A stretch of DNA of 27,788 nucleotides from positions 1 through 27,788 of the forward strand of contig CAUFRO010000027.1 of NCBI GenBank assembly GCA_959027945.1, written 5' to 3'. Of this stretch, positions 7,131 through 14,840 are shown one piece after another. The notes under the pieces were generated by a model. It was not told the DNA's origin. It saw only the letters and a list, made by a program, of their open reading frames with translations, and ran no database searches. Both the position numbers and the translations under genes were made by a program. Positions within the stretch are counted from its first letter, which is position 1, and each line of letters opens with the position of its first letter. Origin of the DNA: an uncultured Collinsella sp. GTDB lineage: Bacteria > Actinomycetota > Coriobacteriia > Coriobacteriales > Coriobacteriaceae.

Positions 7131-8492
7131 TTACAGACCGGCGATATGATCGGCGGGCGTCGCGACAACCTGTCCGGCGCTCTTGGTGGGACGCTTCTTT
7201 TTGGTTTCGGCCGTCCCCAGAAGTCTCGCCTCAAGACCGCTCACCAAGCGCGCAAGCGGCAGGGTAATGACCAGATAGAACAGAGCGGCAACCACATACG
7301 GCGTGATGGAGCCCGTCGTGGCCACGATGGTGCGGGCGTTCATGACGATCTCGACCACACCCACGGCGGCAAGCAGCGACGTATCCTTGTAAAGCAAGAT
7401 AAACTCGCTGGTCAGCGTAGGCAAAACATTGCGGAACGTCTGCGGAATCATAACGTAGAGCAGCGTCTGGAAGGCATTCATGCCCAGAGAGCGAGCAGCC
7501 TCGTTTTGGCCCTTGGGGATCGATTGAATACCGGCACGGAAGATCTCGCACAGGTACGCAGACGAGTTCATGGCCATGACGATGACGCCCAAGACATAGT
7601 CGTCCACCTTGACGCCGGCCAACGGCAGACCGAAGAACGCGATATAGATCTGCAGGAACGCCGGCGTACCGCGAATGATATTCACATAGATGCCGGCAAG
7701 ACAGCGCAGGATGCGCGACTTGGAGATGCGCATGAGCGACAAGGCAAAGCCAAAGGGGATTGCCAGCGGAAACGCCACGAGCACGATCGAGAGCGACATG
7801 AGGAAGCCCTTAAAGACGATCGGCAGGCTTTGGACCAAAATGACCGGGTTTAAGAACAGGCGCAGAAACATATTGGAGTTCCAGGCCTCGACCCACGGCT
7901 GTTCCTTAAGGTCGGCCAGGAAGTTATCGAAGGCCGTCACGCCCTTAATCTCGACGGGAGGAATCTTGGAAATCTTCTTGGTCGAACCGTCGGCGAGCGT
8001 ATAGGTGCCGCTAAAGGCCTCATCGCCGCCCTCGACGGGAAACGTCACACCGTAAACCTCGACACGGAAAAAACCGCCGGCAGGCGCCGTCTCGCCAAAG
8101 TCAATCTTGAGCGTCTGGCCGTCAGCCTTGCACGTGGGCTTCATGGGCGTACGATCCATGAGGTCCTCGCCCGAGAGCATCGTCAATCGCGTGTCATCGG
8201 TACCAAACGTCGTGCCGTCGACAAACGTCAAAGAAAGACCGCTCAGCTCCTCGTCGGCATCGGCCTGAACTTCCCAAGTGATGCGCGTCTCGGTGCCACC
8301 GACCACGTCGCTACCCGAACCGGTGTTGGGTCGGGCGGTGATCTTTGCGGTCTCAAGCGCCTGGGCAGTCGAGGGCACGCAGGCCCCCGCGCATACCAAG
8401 GCGAGCGCCACAGCCAGGGCGCAGGCCAGCTTTTGGAGCATCGAGGGCAGTGGATAGCTCTGGCCCGTAGCTCCTTGGTTCAATCGAGACAA
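7131..8492 (-). CDS. Amino-acid ABC transporter permease with an N-terminal secreted domain
   Basis: The 453-residue product is about twice the usual length of a HisM/GlnP-type permease. The C-terminal ~250 residues form the normal permease, with about five membrane helices and the EAA loop EAARSLGMNAFQTLLYVMIPQ. The N-terminus has a signal-peptide-like helix (LACALAVALALVCAGA, about residues 22-37). It is followed by about 150 residues that look beta-rich (ITARPNTGSGSDVVGGTETRITW, then LKIDFGETAPAGGFFRVEVYGV) and are not the usual substrate-binding fold. The proposed start is a TTG at 8492 with AGGAG 4 nt upstream of it; the ATG at 8441 lacks a ribosome site. The gene lies between the binding-protein and ATPase genes. 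The extra domain is unassigned. Confidence 0.85.
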   Translation of the reverse strand: MSRLNQGATGQSYPLPSMLQKLACALAVALALVCAGACVPSTAQALETAKITARPNTGSGSDVVGGTETRITWEVQADADEELSGLSLTFVDGTTFGTDDTRLTMLSGEDLMDRTPMKPTCKADGQTLKIDFGETAPAGGFFRVEVYGVTFPVEGGDEAFSGTYTLADGSTKKISKIPPVEIKGVTAFDNFLADLKEQPWVEAWNSNMFLRLFLNPVILVQSLPIVFKGFLMSLSIVLVAFPLAIPFGFALSLMRISKSRILRCLAGIYVNIIRGTPAFLQIYIAFFGLPLAGVKVDDYVLGVIVMAMNSSAYLCEIFRAGIQSIPKGQNEAARSLGMNAFQTLLYVMIPQTFRNVLPTLTSEFILLYKDTSLLAAVGVVEIVMNARTIVATTGSITPYVVAALFYLVITLPLARLVSGLEARLLGTAETKKKRPTKSAGQVVATPADHIAGL

Positions 8493-8558
8493 GGTGGCTC
8501 CTAACGTTTAAGTTGCCGACATAACGGGGCGGGATGACGCCCATTCAAGAAGCGCAAA

Positions 8559-8586
8559 GGCCCTCTCCGCCAAAACGGAAAGGGCC
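8559..8586 (-). terminator. Intercistronic stem-loop after the binding-protein gene
   Basis: A stem of 10 pairs with one mismatch (arms 8559-8569 and 8576-8586, GGCCCT...AGGGCC) lies between the binding-protein and permease genes. The T-run after it is poor. It more likely attenuates transcription or protects the upstream mRNA, giving more binding protein than permease, than acts as a full terminator. Confidence 0.6.
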
Positions 8587-8608
8587 CGCGCGCAATCAAG
8601 TAGCTATT

Positions 8609-9469
8609 TTACTTGATGTTGTACTTAGCCATGAGGGCGTCAACGGTACCGTCATCAGTCAGGTCCTTGATGGCCTGGTTGATGTCGTCCTTGAGCTTGG
8701 TGTTGCCCTGGTTGATGGCGATGGCGTACTCCTCGCCGGTGCTGATCTGCTTGATGGTCTGGCAGGTGTTGAACTGCTCGGCGGTCAGCTGGCTGGCAAC
8801 GGAGCGGTTGGTGACTACGGCGTCGCCCTTATCGGACTGCAGGGCGCTGAAGCACTCGGTAGCGTCCTTGTAGGGGACGATCTTGGCCTTGGGGAAGTTC
8901 TCCTGGGCAAAGGCCTCGGCGGTCGAGCCAGACTGGACGATGATGGTAGCGTCAGCGTTGTTGAGCTTCTCGCTGTAGTTGTCGGCCGTGATGTCGGTGT
9001 TATCGACCTTGGTCACGATAGCCTGATCGTCCATGTAATAGGAATCAGAGAAAGTGACTTCCTTCTCACGCTCGGGCGTGTCGGTGATAGCCGCGATGGA
9101 AACGTCATACTTGGCGCCCGAAGCGACGCCCGGAACCAGCGTGTCAAAGTCATTGTTGACATACTCGACATCCAGGCCCAGCTTGTCGCCGATAGCCTTG
9201 ATGAGCTCAAGGTCAAAGCCCTGATAATCGCCGTTGTCATCCTTGTACTCAAACGGAGCGTACTCGGCAGAGGTGCCGACGGTCAGTGTACCGTCCTTGA
9301 CGAGCGCGTACTCCTTGGAGCCGTCGACCTTCTCGACCTTAGCGTCGTCAGAGCTGCTGGAACCGGCATCAGAACCAGAGGTGGCGTTGGACGAGCCGCA
9401 GCCCGTCAGTGCGAGGGCGAGCGCCATGGCGCCTGTGGCGGCAAATGCGCCAAGCTTCTTAAGCTTCAT
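8609..9469 (-). CDS. Amino-acid ABC transporter substrate-binding lipoprotein
   Basis: The 286-residue product begins MKLKKLGAFAATGAMALALALTGCGSS, a lipoprotein signal with the lipobox LTGC (C24). A Ser/Asp-rich linker leads to a family 3 solute-binding domain. TVGTSAEYAPFEYKDDNGDYQGFDLELIKAIGDKLG is the typical opening of that fold, and the later DAVVTNRSVAS and INQGNTKLKDDINQAIKDL segments fit it as well. The ATG at 9469 follows GGAGA; the longer open frame to 9535 has no ribosome site and overlaps the promoter. It is the first gene of the importer operon, with its own good promoter. Confidence 0.95.
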   Translation of the reverse strand: MKLKKLGAFAATGAMALALALTGCGSSNATSGSDAGSSSSDDAKVEKVDGSKEYALVKDGTLTVGTSAEYAPFEYKDDNGDYQGFDLELIKAIGDKLGLDVEYVNNDFDTLVPGVASGAKYDVSIAAITDTPEREKEVTFSDSYYMDDQAIVTKVDNTDITADNYSEKLNNADATIIVQSGSTAEAFAQENFPKAKIVPYKDATECFSALQSDKGDAVVTNRSVASQLTAEQFNTCQTIKQISTGEEYAIAINQGNTKLKDDINQAIKDLTDDGTVDALMAKYNIK

Positions 9470-9526
9470 AATCAGTCTCCTTCCGGTGACCTCGTTTGAT
9501 TCAGAGGTCTGCAAAAACTGTTGGCT

Positions 9527-9555
9527 ATTATGCACCCGGAATTACGAATCTGCAA
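9527..9555 (-). promoter_or_regulatory. Promoter of the amino-acid importer operon
   Basis: On the minus strand TTGCAG (9550-9555), a 17-bp spacer and CATAAT preceded by GTG (9527-9532) form a good sigma-70-type promoter. It lies 58 bp upstream of the binding-protein start. No operator was recognised. Confidence 0.7.
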
Positions 9556-9616
9556 TGAGAAAACTGATTGAAACAAACCCATAACGTGAATGGAACACTC
9601 CACTTTGTAACAGTTA

Positions 9617-10483
9617 TTACTGCTGCAATGACCTTAATAGTCTAATTTCAGCTGCATAACCTGCAAGTTCGTTCGGAGTCTCCAAAATAAACGGCAGCGA
9701 ACGCAAACGGCCATTCGATACAATATTCTGCATAACCTGCATACCGCCACCAAATTCCTCGCTGCCAAGGTATCCTTTGCCGATGCACTCGTGACGATCT
9801 TTATGGGCGCCACAAGGGTTCTTCGAATCGTTGATGTGTACGGCATGCAAGCGATCGATACCCACCACGCGGTCGAACTCGTCGAGTACGTCGTCCAGAT
9901 CATGGATGATGTCGTAGCCGGCATCGCTCACATGGCAGGTGTCCAAACAAACGCCCAGCTTATCGGACAGCTCTGGGCACTTGGCGGCAACGCCCTCGAT
10001 AATGCACGCCAGTTCTTCAAAGCTACGGCCCACCTCGGTGCCCTTGCCTGCCATGGTCTCAAGCAATACCGTCGTCTGCTGTCCCTCAAACATCACCTGG
10101 CACAGCGTGTCGACAATCATCTGAATGCCGACGTCTGCCCCCTGTCCCACATGCGCACCGGGATGAAAATTGTAGTAGTTGCCGGGCAGCGCTTCCATGC
10201 GCTGCAGATCCTCGGCCATGGCCTCCAGGGCAAACTCGCGCGCCCGCTCCTTAGCGGAGCAGGGGTTATAGGTATACGGGGCATGAGCCACGAGCGGGCC
10301 AAAGTCGTTTTGCTCCATAAGCTCGCGCAGGGCCGCCACGTCATCCATGTCAAGGTCTTTTGCCTTGCCACCGCGCGGGTTGCGCGTAAAGAACGCAAAG
10401 GTATTGGCGCCAATGGACAACGCCGTCTCCCCCATCGCCCGATAGCCCTTCGTCGTCGAAAGATGGCACCCGATCGTCAGCAT
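9617..10483 (-). CDS. nfo: Endonuclease IV (AP endonuclease)
   Basis: This enzyme cuts DNA at abasic sites in base-excision repair. The 288-residue product has the family blocks IGCHLSTTKGY, FFTRNPRGG, VAHAPYTYNPCS, NYYNFHPGAHVG, LLETMAGKGTEVG, GVCLDTCHVSDAGYD and HINDSKNPCGAHKDRHECIGKG. Together they supply the His, Glu and Asp residues of the trinuclear zinc site. The ATG at 10483 follows GGGAG at 10490-10494; a TTG two codons upstream is less likely. The ribosome site is part of the 3' flank of the repeat element at 10492-10579. Confidence 0.96.
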   Translation of the reverse strand: MLTIGCHLSTTKGYRAMGETALSIGANTFAFFTRNPRGGKAKDLDMDDVAALRELMEQNDFGPLVAHAPYTYNPCSAKERAREFALEAMAEDLQRMEALPGNYYNFHPGAHVGQGADVGIQMIVDTLCQVMFEGQQTTVLLETMAGKGTEVGRSFEELACIIEGVAAKCPELSDKLGVCLDTCHVSDAGYDIIHDLDDVLDEFDRVVGIDRLHAVHINDSKNPCGAHKDRHECIGKGYLGSEEFGGGMQVMQNIVSNGRLRSLPFILETPNELAGYAAEIRLLRSLQQ

Positions 10484-10491
10484 CTCCAACT

Positions 10492-10579
10492 CCCCCTCAT
10501 CAGTTGCGGTGAAATACGGTCTATTGGTGCCTTATTTTGGCGCAAACAGACCGTATTCCACCGCAAGTTATAAAAGGGG
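10492..10579 (-). repeat. Covarying hairpin element, copy A
   Basis: Minus strand, 5' to 3': CCCCTTTTATAAC, the outer stem TTGCGGTGGAATA, an inner stem starting CGGTCT, a loop containing AAAATAA, then AGACCG, the returning outer strand TATTTCACCGCAA, and CTGATGAGGGG. It shares 25 nt at its 5' side and about 17 nt at its 3' side with copy B (11675-11759). The inner stems differ but each pairs with itself. Mismatches on the plus strand become G-U pairs on the minus strand. The 3' GGGG is the ribosome site of nfo and can pair with the 5' CCCC. No coding potential. Confidence 0.8.
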
Positions 10580-10649
10580 CATCAGAGATGTGGGCCGCCA
10601 GGCACCACGGGCGCCGGCGTCATGATCCCCTACGCGTCAGCGCCAAGTC

Positions 10650-11669
10650 CTAGAGGGCTAGACGGATTGCATCGATGATGTGCGCGCAGCGCTGCGTGGC
10701 GGCTAGGGACATGATGGGGCTTTCGAGTTTCCCCGCCTGAATGAGCTGCGTCGCATGCTGGATTTCGCCGTAGAAATCATCGACCTCAAACGGGGCATTT
10801 ATTTCGAGCGTTCGCCCGTCGGAGTACTTCACATGGGCGAGCTCGGGGCGATGGAGACGCTCGATTTCCAACGAACCCCGCTCACAGGCAATCGTTAAGC
10901 GGCTTTCATATGTTGCTTTGCCGTCGCACACCATATGAATGGGTATACCGCCGACGCTCATATGGATCTCGTCGGCCCAATCGACGCGACCGCCCGATAC
11001 GTCACGCCAGCGAACTTCACGGGACGAAACCTCGCACGCGCCCGCGAGCAAATCCTCAAACCAACCAACCGCATAGCAGCCCATGTCATATAGACAGCCG
11101 CCCTGCAACGGATCAAGCAGATAGCCCGAAGGAGACTCGCCGTAATCGAGCTTTTGCACGCTTTCAATCGAGACAATACGGCCAAGCTCACCCGACGCAA
11201 GCAAGTCCTTCACGCGAGTGCGCATCGGGCAAAACCGATTCTTCATCGCCTCCATAAACAGCACGCCGCGCTCGCGAGAGATGGAGGCAATCGAGAGAGC
11301 CTCTTCCTCACTCAAAACGGCCGGCTTTTCGCACAGCACGGCCTTTCCGGCGCGCAGCGCGCGACAGGCCCAACGCGTATGCATGCCATGCGGAAGAGCC
11401 AAGTAGATTGCGTCGACATCGGGGTCGGCAATCAGCGCGCCATAAGCCGCGTCGCCGTTATTGTCGACCGAGGCATGGCCATGCGCAGCATCGATCGAAA
11501 ACGCTCGGCAAAATTCCTCGACATGTGCAGGAGTGCGGCCGGCCGCAGCCACAAGCCGTGCCCCGTCCACCTCCTTGAGCGACGATGCAAATCGATGCGA
11601 AATGTGCCCGGCGCCCAAAACGCCCCAACGAACCTCACGCAAATCATCACATGAATCTCGATGACCCAC
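10650..11669 (-). CDS. Gfo/Idh/MocA family oxidoreductase
   Basis: This is an NAD(P)-dependent oxidoreductase of 339 residues. VRWGVLGAGHISHRFASSL is the Rossmann dinucleotide motif (GxGxxG-like). AIYLALPHGMHTRWACRALRAGKAVLCEKPA carries the conserved EKP lysine. The C-terminal domain has the usual GGCLYDMGCYAVGWF block. The proposed start is a GTG at 11669 (VGHRDSCDDLREVRWG), 5 nt after AGGGGG. The ATG at 11747 is rejected because the extra 26 codons are the hairpin repeat at 11675-11759. The substrate (a sugar or polyol derivative) cannot be predicted. It is bracketed by two copies of the same hairpin element. Confidence 0.88.
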   Translation of the reverse strand: MGHRDSCDDLREVRWGVLGAGHISHRFASSLKEVDGARLVAAAGRTPAHVEEFCRAFSIDAAHGHASVDNNGDAAYGALIADPDVDAIYLALPHGMHTRWACRALRAGKAVLCEKPAVLSEEEALSIASISRERGVLFMEAMKNRFCPMRTRVKDLLASGELGRIVSIESVQKLDYGESPSGYLLDPLQGGCLYDMGCYAVGWFEDLLAGACEVSSREVRWRDVSGGRVDWADEIHMSVGGIPIHMVCDGKATYESRLTIACERGSLEIERLHRPELAHVKYSDGRTLEINAPFEVDDFYGEIQHATQLIQAGKLESPIMSLAATQRCAHIIDAIRLAL

Positions 11670-11674
11670 GACAG

Positions 11675-11759
11675 CCCCCTTCAGTTGCGGTGAAATAGTT
11701 CCTGTTTGGCCCCTATTCTGCCGCAAACAGGAACTATTCCACCGCAAGTTATAAAAGGG
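11675..11759 (-). repeat. Covarying hairpin element, copy B
   Basis: This has the same design as copy A at 10492-10579. The 5' side CCCTTTTATAAC plus TTGCGGTGGAATA and the 3' side TATTTCACCGCAACTGA are conserved. The inner arms are AGTTCCTGTTTG and CAAACAGGAACT, where copy A has ACGGTCTGTTTG and CAATAGACCGT. The element directly abuts the stop codon of the aldo/keto reductase gene and ends in the AGGGGG ribosome site of the Gfo/Idh gene, so it fills the whole intergenic space. Confidence 0.8.
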
Positions 11760-12950
11760 TCATGAGGAGCGCGTTTTGCCGAAGGCCTTAAGCACCGCCG
11801 TCACGGGACCAGGCTGGAAACGTCGGCGCACATCGTCGAGACGCTCGGGAATATCGATGTGCTGCGGGCAGTGCCGCGCGCATTTGCCGCATTTGACGCA
11901 ATTGCTCACCAACTTGGGCTCGCTTGTGCGCACCGCGCTCGCCGTAAAGTATTGAGACAGCCCCGTAAACCAGCTGTGCGCATAGCTTGCGTTGTAGGCG
12001 GCAAAACATCCAGGGATATTGATGCCTTTAGGGCACGGCATGCAATAGCCGCATCCCGTGCAGGGCACACGGTTCGATTTCTCAAACTCCATCAACACGC
12101 GCGCAATCGTGTCGAGCTGGTTGGCCGTCATCGAATTCGGCAACGCGAGGTCTGCCAGTGACGAATTCTCGTCCACCTGCGCGGTATCGGTCATACCCGA
12201 AAGCAACATGGTCACCTGGGGTTGATTCCACACCCACGAGAGCCCCCAAGCGGCAGGCATATGCAAATGCCGATCGCATGCACCATCGAGAACAGCGCGC
12301 GCCCGCGGAGGCAATTTGCCTGCCAAGCGTCCGCCCAAAAGCGGCTCCATCACAAACACCGCGAGACCTCGCTCGGCGGCGGCCATGAGCCCCGCCGTTC
12401 CCGCCTGATATCGTTCTCCAGCGTAGTTGTACTGGATCTGGCAAAAGTCCCACTCATACGCATCGAGCATCGTAAGGAAGTCCGCCGCGCTGCCGTGGTA
12501 CGAAAAGCCTATCTGACGAATACGCCCTGCAGCCTTTTGCTGCGCGATCCAGTCCTCGATGCCCAACGCCACCACACGTTCCCACTGGGCGGGCGAGGTA
12601 ATGTTGTGCATGAGGTAATAGTCGATATGGTCAGTCCGTAGGCGGCGCAGTTGCTCGTCGAAGAACCGGTCGAAATCCTCCGCGCATTTGCACGAAGCAT
12701 GCGGCAGCTTGGTTGCGAGCAAAACCTGGTCGCGCAAGCCCAGGCGCTCAAGCGACGCACCCACGCACGCCTCGTTGCCGGGATAGAGATAGGCCGTGTC
12801 CAGGTAGTTAATCCCCTGCTCCACCGCACGGGAAATGATGGCATCGGCTGTCTTCGCATCCGGACGTCCCGGCGCACCGGGAAACCTCATGCAGCCCAGA
12901 CCCAGAGCGGATATTCGGTTACCACTTTTAGGGTCAACGCGGTATTGCAC
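11760..12950 (-). CDS. Aldo/keto reductase with C-terminal 4Fe-4S domain
   Basis: The 396-residue product is a two-domain oxidoreductase common in anaerobes. The N-terminal TIM barrel has ALGLGCMRFPG, the catalytic DTAYLYPGNE (Asp and Tyr), ATKLPH (Lys) and IDYYLMHNI (His). The C-terminal part carries two cysteine clusters, CTGCGYCMPCPKG and NCVKCGKCARHCPQHI, the pattern of a ferredoxin-like 4Fe-4S module. It probably couples reduction of a carbonyl or quinone-type substrate to ferredoxin or flavodoxin; the substrate is unknown. The start is a GTG at 12950 after a very strong GGGAGGGGAGGGG stretch. It is the first gene of the minus-strand run that continues through the Gfo/Idh gene to nfo. 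Confidence 0.93.
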   Translation of the reverse strand: MQYRVDPKSGNRISALGLGCMRFPGAPGRPDAKTADAIISRAVEQGINYLDTAYLYPGNEACVGASLERLGLRDQVLLATKLPHASCKCAEDFDRFFDEQLRRLRTDHIDYYLMHNITSPAQWERVVALGIEDWIAQQKAAGRIRQIGFSYHGSAADFLTMLDAYEWDFCQIQYNYAGERYQAGTAGLMAAAERGLAVFVMEPLLGGRLAGKLPPRARAVLDGACDRHLHMPAAWGLSWVWNQPQVTMLLSGMTDTAQVDENSSLADLALPNSMTANQLDTIARVLMEFEKSNRVPCTGCGYCMPCPKGINIPGCFAAYNASYAHSWFTGLSQYFTASAVRTSEPKLVSNCVKCGKCARHCPQHIDIPERLDDVRRRFQPGPVTAVLKAFGKTRSS

Positions 12951-13100
12951 GGCCCCTCCCCTCCCATCGAAGCCCTGACAAGGCGAAACAAACCCGTCAC
13001 GTCATCGAAACACATCGGAATCGCAATTGAGAACGTATCGTAACGCAGCAGAAATCGAGCCGTCACGGCACCGCTTTAACATCAGCAAAAAGCCCGATGA

Positions 13101-13307
13101 AAGGAGCCGGGCATCACCACGTGCGAGGACGCCTACCCCTACCCCGGCGAGCAATACATCCTCTCGGTCGACCGCTATCAGATCGAAGTCATGGACCATC
13201 TGGACGAGCTTCCCGCCACGGGTGCCGTCATCTTCTGCACCTTCCCCAAGGTCCGCGATGGCGTCGGATACCCCGCCCGCGTTTTTGCCATCTGCCCCAC
13301 GGCATAA
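13101..13307 (+). pseudogene. C-terminal remnant of a cyclase-family (arylformamidase-like) gene
   Basis: An open frame after a TGA at 13098 encodes ITTCEDAYPYPGEQYILSVD, then YQIEVMDHLDELPATGAVIF and GVGYPARVFAICPTA. The pattern (I/V)E-x-L-x-x-LDELP-x-x-G, then GxGxPxRxxAI, is the conserved C-terminal end of the cyclase/kynurenine formamidase family (about 200-240 residues). The metal-binding N-terminal part is absent, and no ATG, GTG or TTG start lies between the stop and the conserved block. An AAGGAG stretch precedes an ATC codon at 13113, so a non-standard start is just possible. I call it a decayed gene end. The rest of the 12951-13423 gap holds only the features listed next and the likely promoter area of the aldo/keto reductase. 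Confidence 0.55.
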
Positions 13308-13368
13308 GTTCCCATGCGTTTGTTCTTCTAAATTCAGCCTCCGGTGCACGCTACACGCCCCAGCGGCA

Positions 13369-13406
13369 TACAATCCATCAGGCGCCCCGCACGCGGGCGC
13401 CTTTTT
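13369..13406 (+). promoter_or_regulatory. panE -10 element and hairpin with T-run
   Basis: A TACAAT hexamer (13369-13374) is followed directly by a 7-bp stem, GGCGCCC/GGGCGCC (13381-13387 with 13395-13401), and five T. The panE ribosome site GAGGAG begins 4 nt later. The hairpin could terminate transcription from the cyclase remnant. If TACAAT is a real -10, the panE mRNA would instead start with this hairpin. No convincing -35 is visible. Confidence 0.5.
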
Positions 13407-13423
13407 GTGAGGAGATGATTCAC

Positions 13424-14338
13424 ATGCAGATCAACAAGGTCGCCTTTATCGGCAAGGGCGGCGTCGGCCTGCTCTACGGCAGCATGATTGCCAAGGCCCT
13501 CGGCAACGACGCCGTCGAATACGTCATGGACGACGCTCGCTTTGAGCGCCATGCGAACGACGCGCTCACCGTCAACGGCAAGCCCTGCGATCTCACGTCC
13601 GTCCGCGCCAGCGAGGCGACACCCGCCGATCTGGTCATCCTGACGGTCAAGACCACCGGTCTCGACCAAGCACTCAAGACTATGGAGCGTGTCGTGGGAC
13701 CCAACACGCTCATCGCCTCGCTGTGCAACGGCATTACGAGCGAGCAAAAGATTGCCGAACGCTTTGGCTGGGAGCATACCGTTCTTGGTATCTGCCAGGG
13801 CATGGACGCCGTGTTCCTCAACGGCGCGCTCACCTTTACCAATGCGGGCGAGATTCGCTTTGGCGCGGCAGCGGGCACCGACCCCGCGACTGTCGCCGCT
13901 ATCGACGAGCTCTATACGCGCTGCGGCATCGCCCATACCGTCGAGGACGACATCGCCCACCGCATGTGGGCCAAACTCATGCTCAACGACGGCATCAACC
14001 AGACCTGCATGGCCTACGGCGGGACCTACGGAAGCGCCACGGAGCCGGGCTCCGAGCAGCGCCGCTGTTTTGTCTCCGCCATGCGCGAGACGCTTGCGGT
14101 TGCCAACGCCGAGGGCGTTGAGCTGACCGAGGCAGACCTAACGCAAATGGTGCACCTCATCGAGGGAATCGACCCCGCCGGTATGCCCTCGATGGCGCAG
14201 GACCGCATCGCACAACGAAAAACCGAAGTCGAGGAGTTCGCGGGCACCATTTGCCGCCTGGCCGCCAAACACGATATCCAAGTGCCGCAAAACGATTGGC
14301 TCTACCAGAGGATTCGCGAAATAGAAGGCAGCTGGTAG
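13424..14338 (+). CDS. panE: 2-dehydropantoate 2-reductase (ketopantoate reductase family)
   Basis: This enzyme reduces ketopantoate to pantoate with NADPH in pantothenate and CoA synthesis. The 304-residue product has the N-terminal Rossmann motif VAFIGKGGVGLLYG, the conserved TVKTTGLDQAL and LCNGITSEQ blocks, and the C-terminal helical domain with RMWAKLMLNDGINQTCMAYGGTYG, which holds the catalytic lysine and substrate-binding asparagines. The ATG at 13424 follows GAGGAG 8-9 nt upstream. No other pantothenate gene is nearby. Some members of this family act on other 2-keto acids, so the symbol is given with moderate certainty. Confidence 0.85.
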   Translation: MQINKVAFIGKGGVGLLYGSMIAKALGNDAVEYVMDDARFERHANDALTVNGKPCDLTSVRASEATPADLVILTVKTTGLDQALKTMERVVGPNTLIASLCNGITSEQKIAERFGWEHTVLGICQGMDAVFLNGALTFTNAGEIRFGAAAGTDPATVAAIDELYTRCGIAHTVEDDIAHRMWAKLMLNDGINQTCMAYGGTYGSATEPGSEQRRCFVSAMRETLAVANAEGVELTEADLTQMVHLIEGIDPAGMPSMAQDRIAQRKTEVEEFAGTICRLAAKHDIQVPQNDWLYQRIREIEGSW

Positions 14339-14373
14339 TGCTCGGCATACTGCAGCCAACAGATCCAATGGTA

Positions 14374-14414
14374 AAGCCGCCGCAAGGGGCACTCCCCTCG
14401 CGGCGGCTTCCTTT
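14374..14414. terminator. Intrinsic terminator after panE
   Basis: A 10-bp perfect outer stem, AAGCCGCCGC/GCGGCGGCTT (14374-14383 with 14400-14409), has an inner GGGG/CCCC stem and is followed by CCTTTTT. It sits between panE and the convergent small membrane protein gene and may serve both. Confidence 0.88.
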
Positions 14415-14447
14415 TTCATCTTTGACCAAAAATCAGCTTCACAACGG

Positions 14448-14654
14448 TTAGAGCTGCGACTCCGACGCCTGGCCCTCATCGTCGCGACAAAGGGCTACAC
14501 CCGCACTTCCCAGCAGCGCGGCCGCGATCAACACGCCAACCACGATAGAGGCAGCCCCACAAGACCCCTGCATACCCGCGGCGAGCGCGGCCGTAGGACC
14601 AAGGCAACCAAGCATCAACGCGACGGCGGCAACGGCAATATCTCGAGCATTCAC
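14448..14654 (-). CDS. Small membrane protein of unknown function
   Basis: A 68-residue protein starting at a GTG at 14654 with GGAGG 10 nt upstream. It has two hydrophobic segments: IAVAAVALMLGCLGPTAALAA (about residues 6-26, with an Ala-x-Ala end that could be a signal cleavage site) and IVVGVLIAAALLGSAGVAL (about 37-55). A short charged tail follows (CRDDEGQASESQL). Three cysteines are present. It matches no family I recognise. It is convergent with panE and lies downstream of the secreted 3D-domain gene, with a 186-bp gap in which I see no clear promoter. It is supported by the ribosome site, the membrane pattern and normal codon use. Confidence 0.55.
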   Translation of the reverse strand: MNARDIAVAAVALMLGCLGPTAALAAGMQGSCGAASIVVGVLIAAALLGSAGVALCRDDEGQASESQL

Positions 14655-14840
14655 AAGACCACTTCCTCCAAGAGAAAGACCTTATTTCTCAAGAACCAGT
14701 GTGCCCCGCATCCATACGCCCAGCGTACCGCCACGGTAAGGGCTCTGTTAACTCAAACGCATACATAGAACGGACGTCCTTACGTTGCCCTAAAGCTCGG
14801 TAAAGACGCCCGTCCGCCAAATATCCGTGATGCAGAAAAA

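Noticed and set aside
8534..9499. 321-residue plus-strand frame opposite the binding-protein gene
   Set aside because: It is a shadow of a clear lipoprotein gene and spans its intercistronic hairpin and leader.
11670..11747. 26-codon N-terminal extension of the Gfo/Idh protein
   Set aside because: These codons are the translated hairpin repeat; a GTG with AGGGGG at 11669 is the better start.
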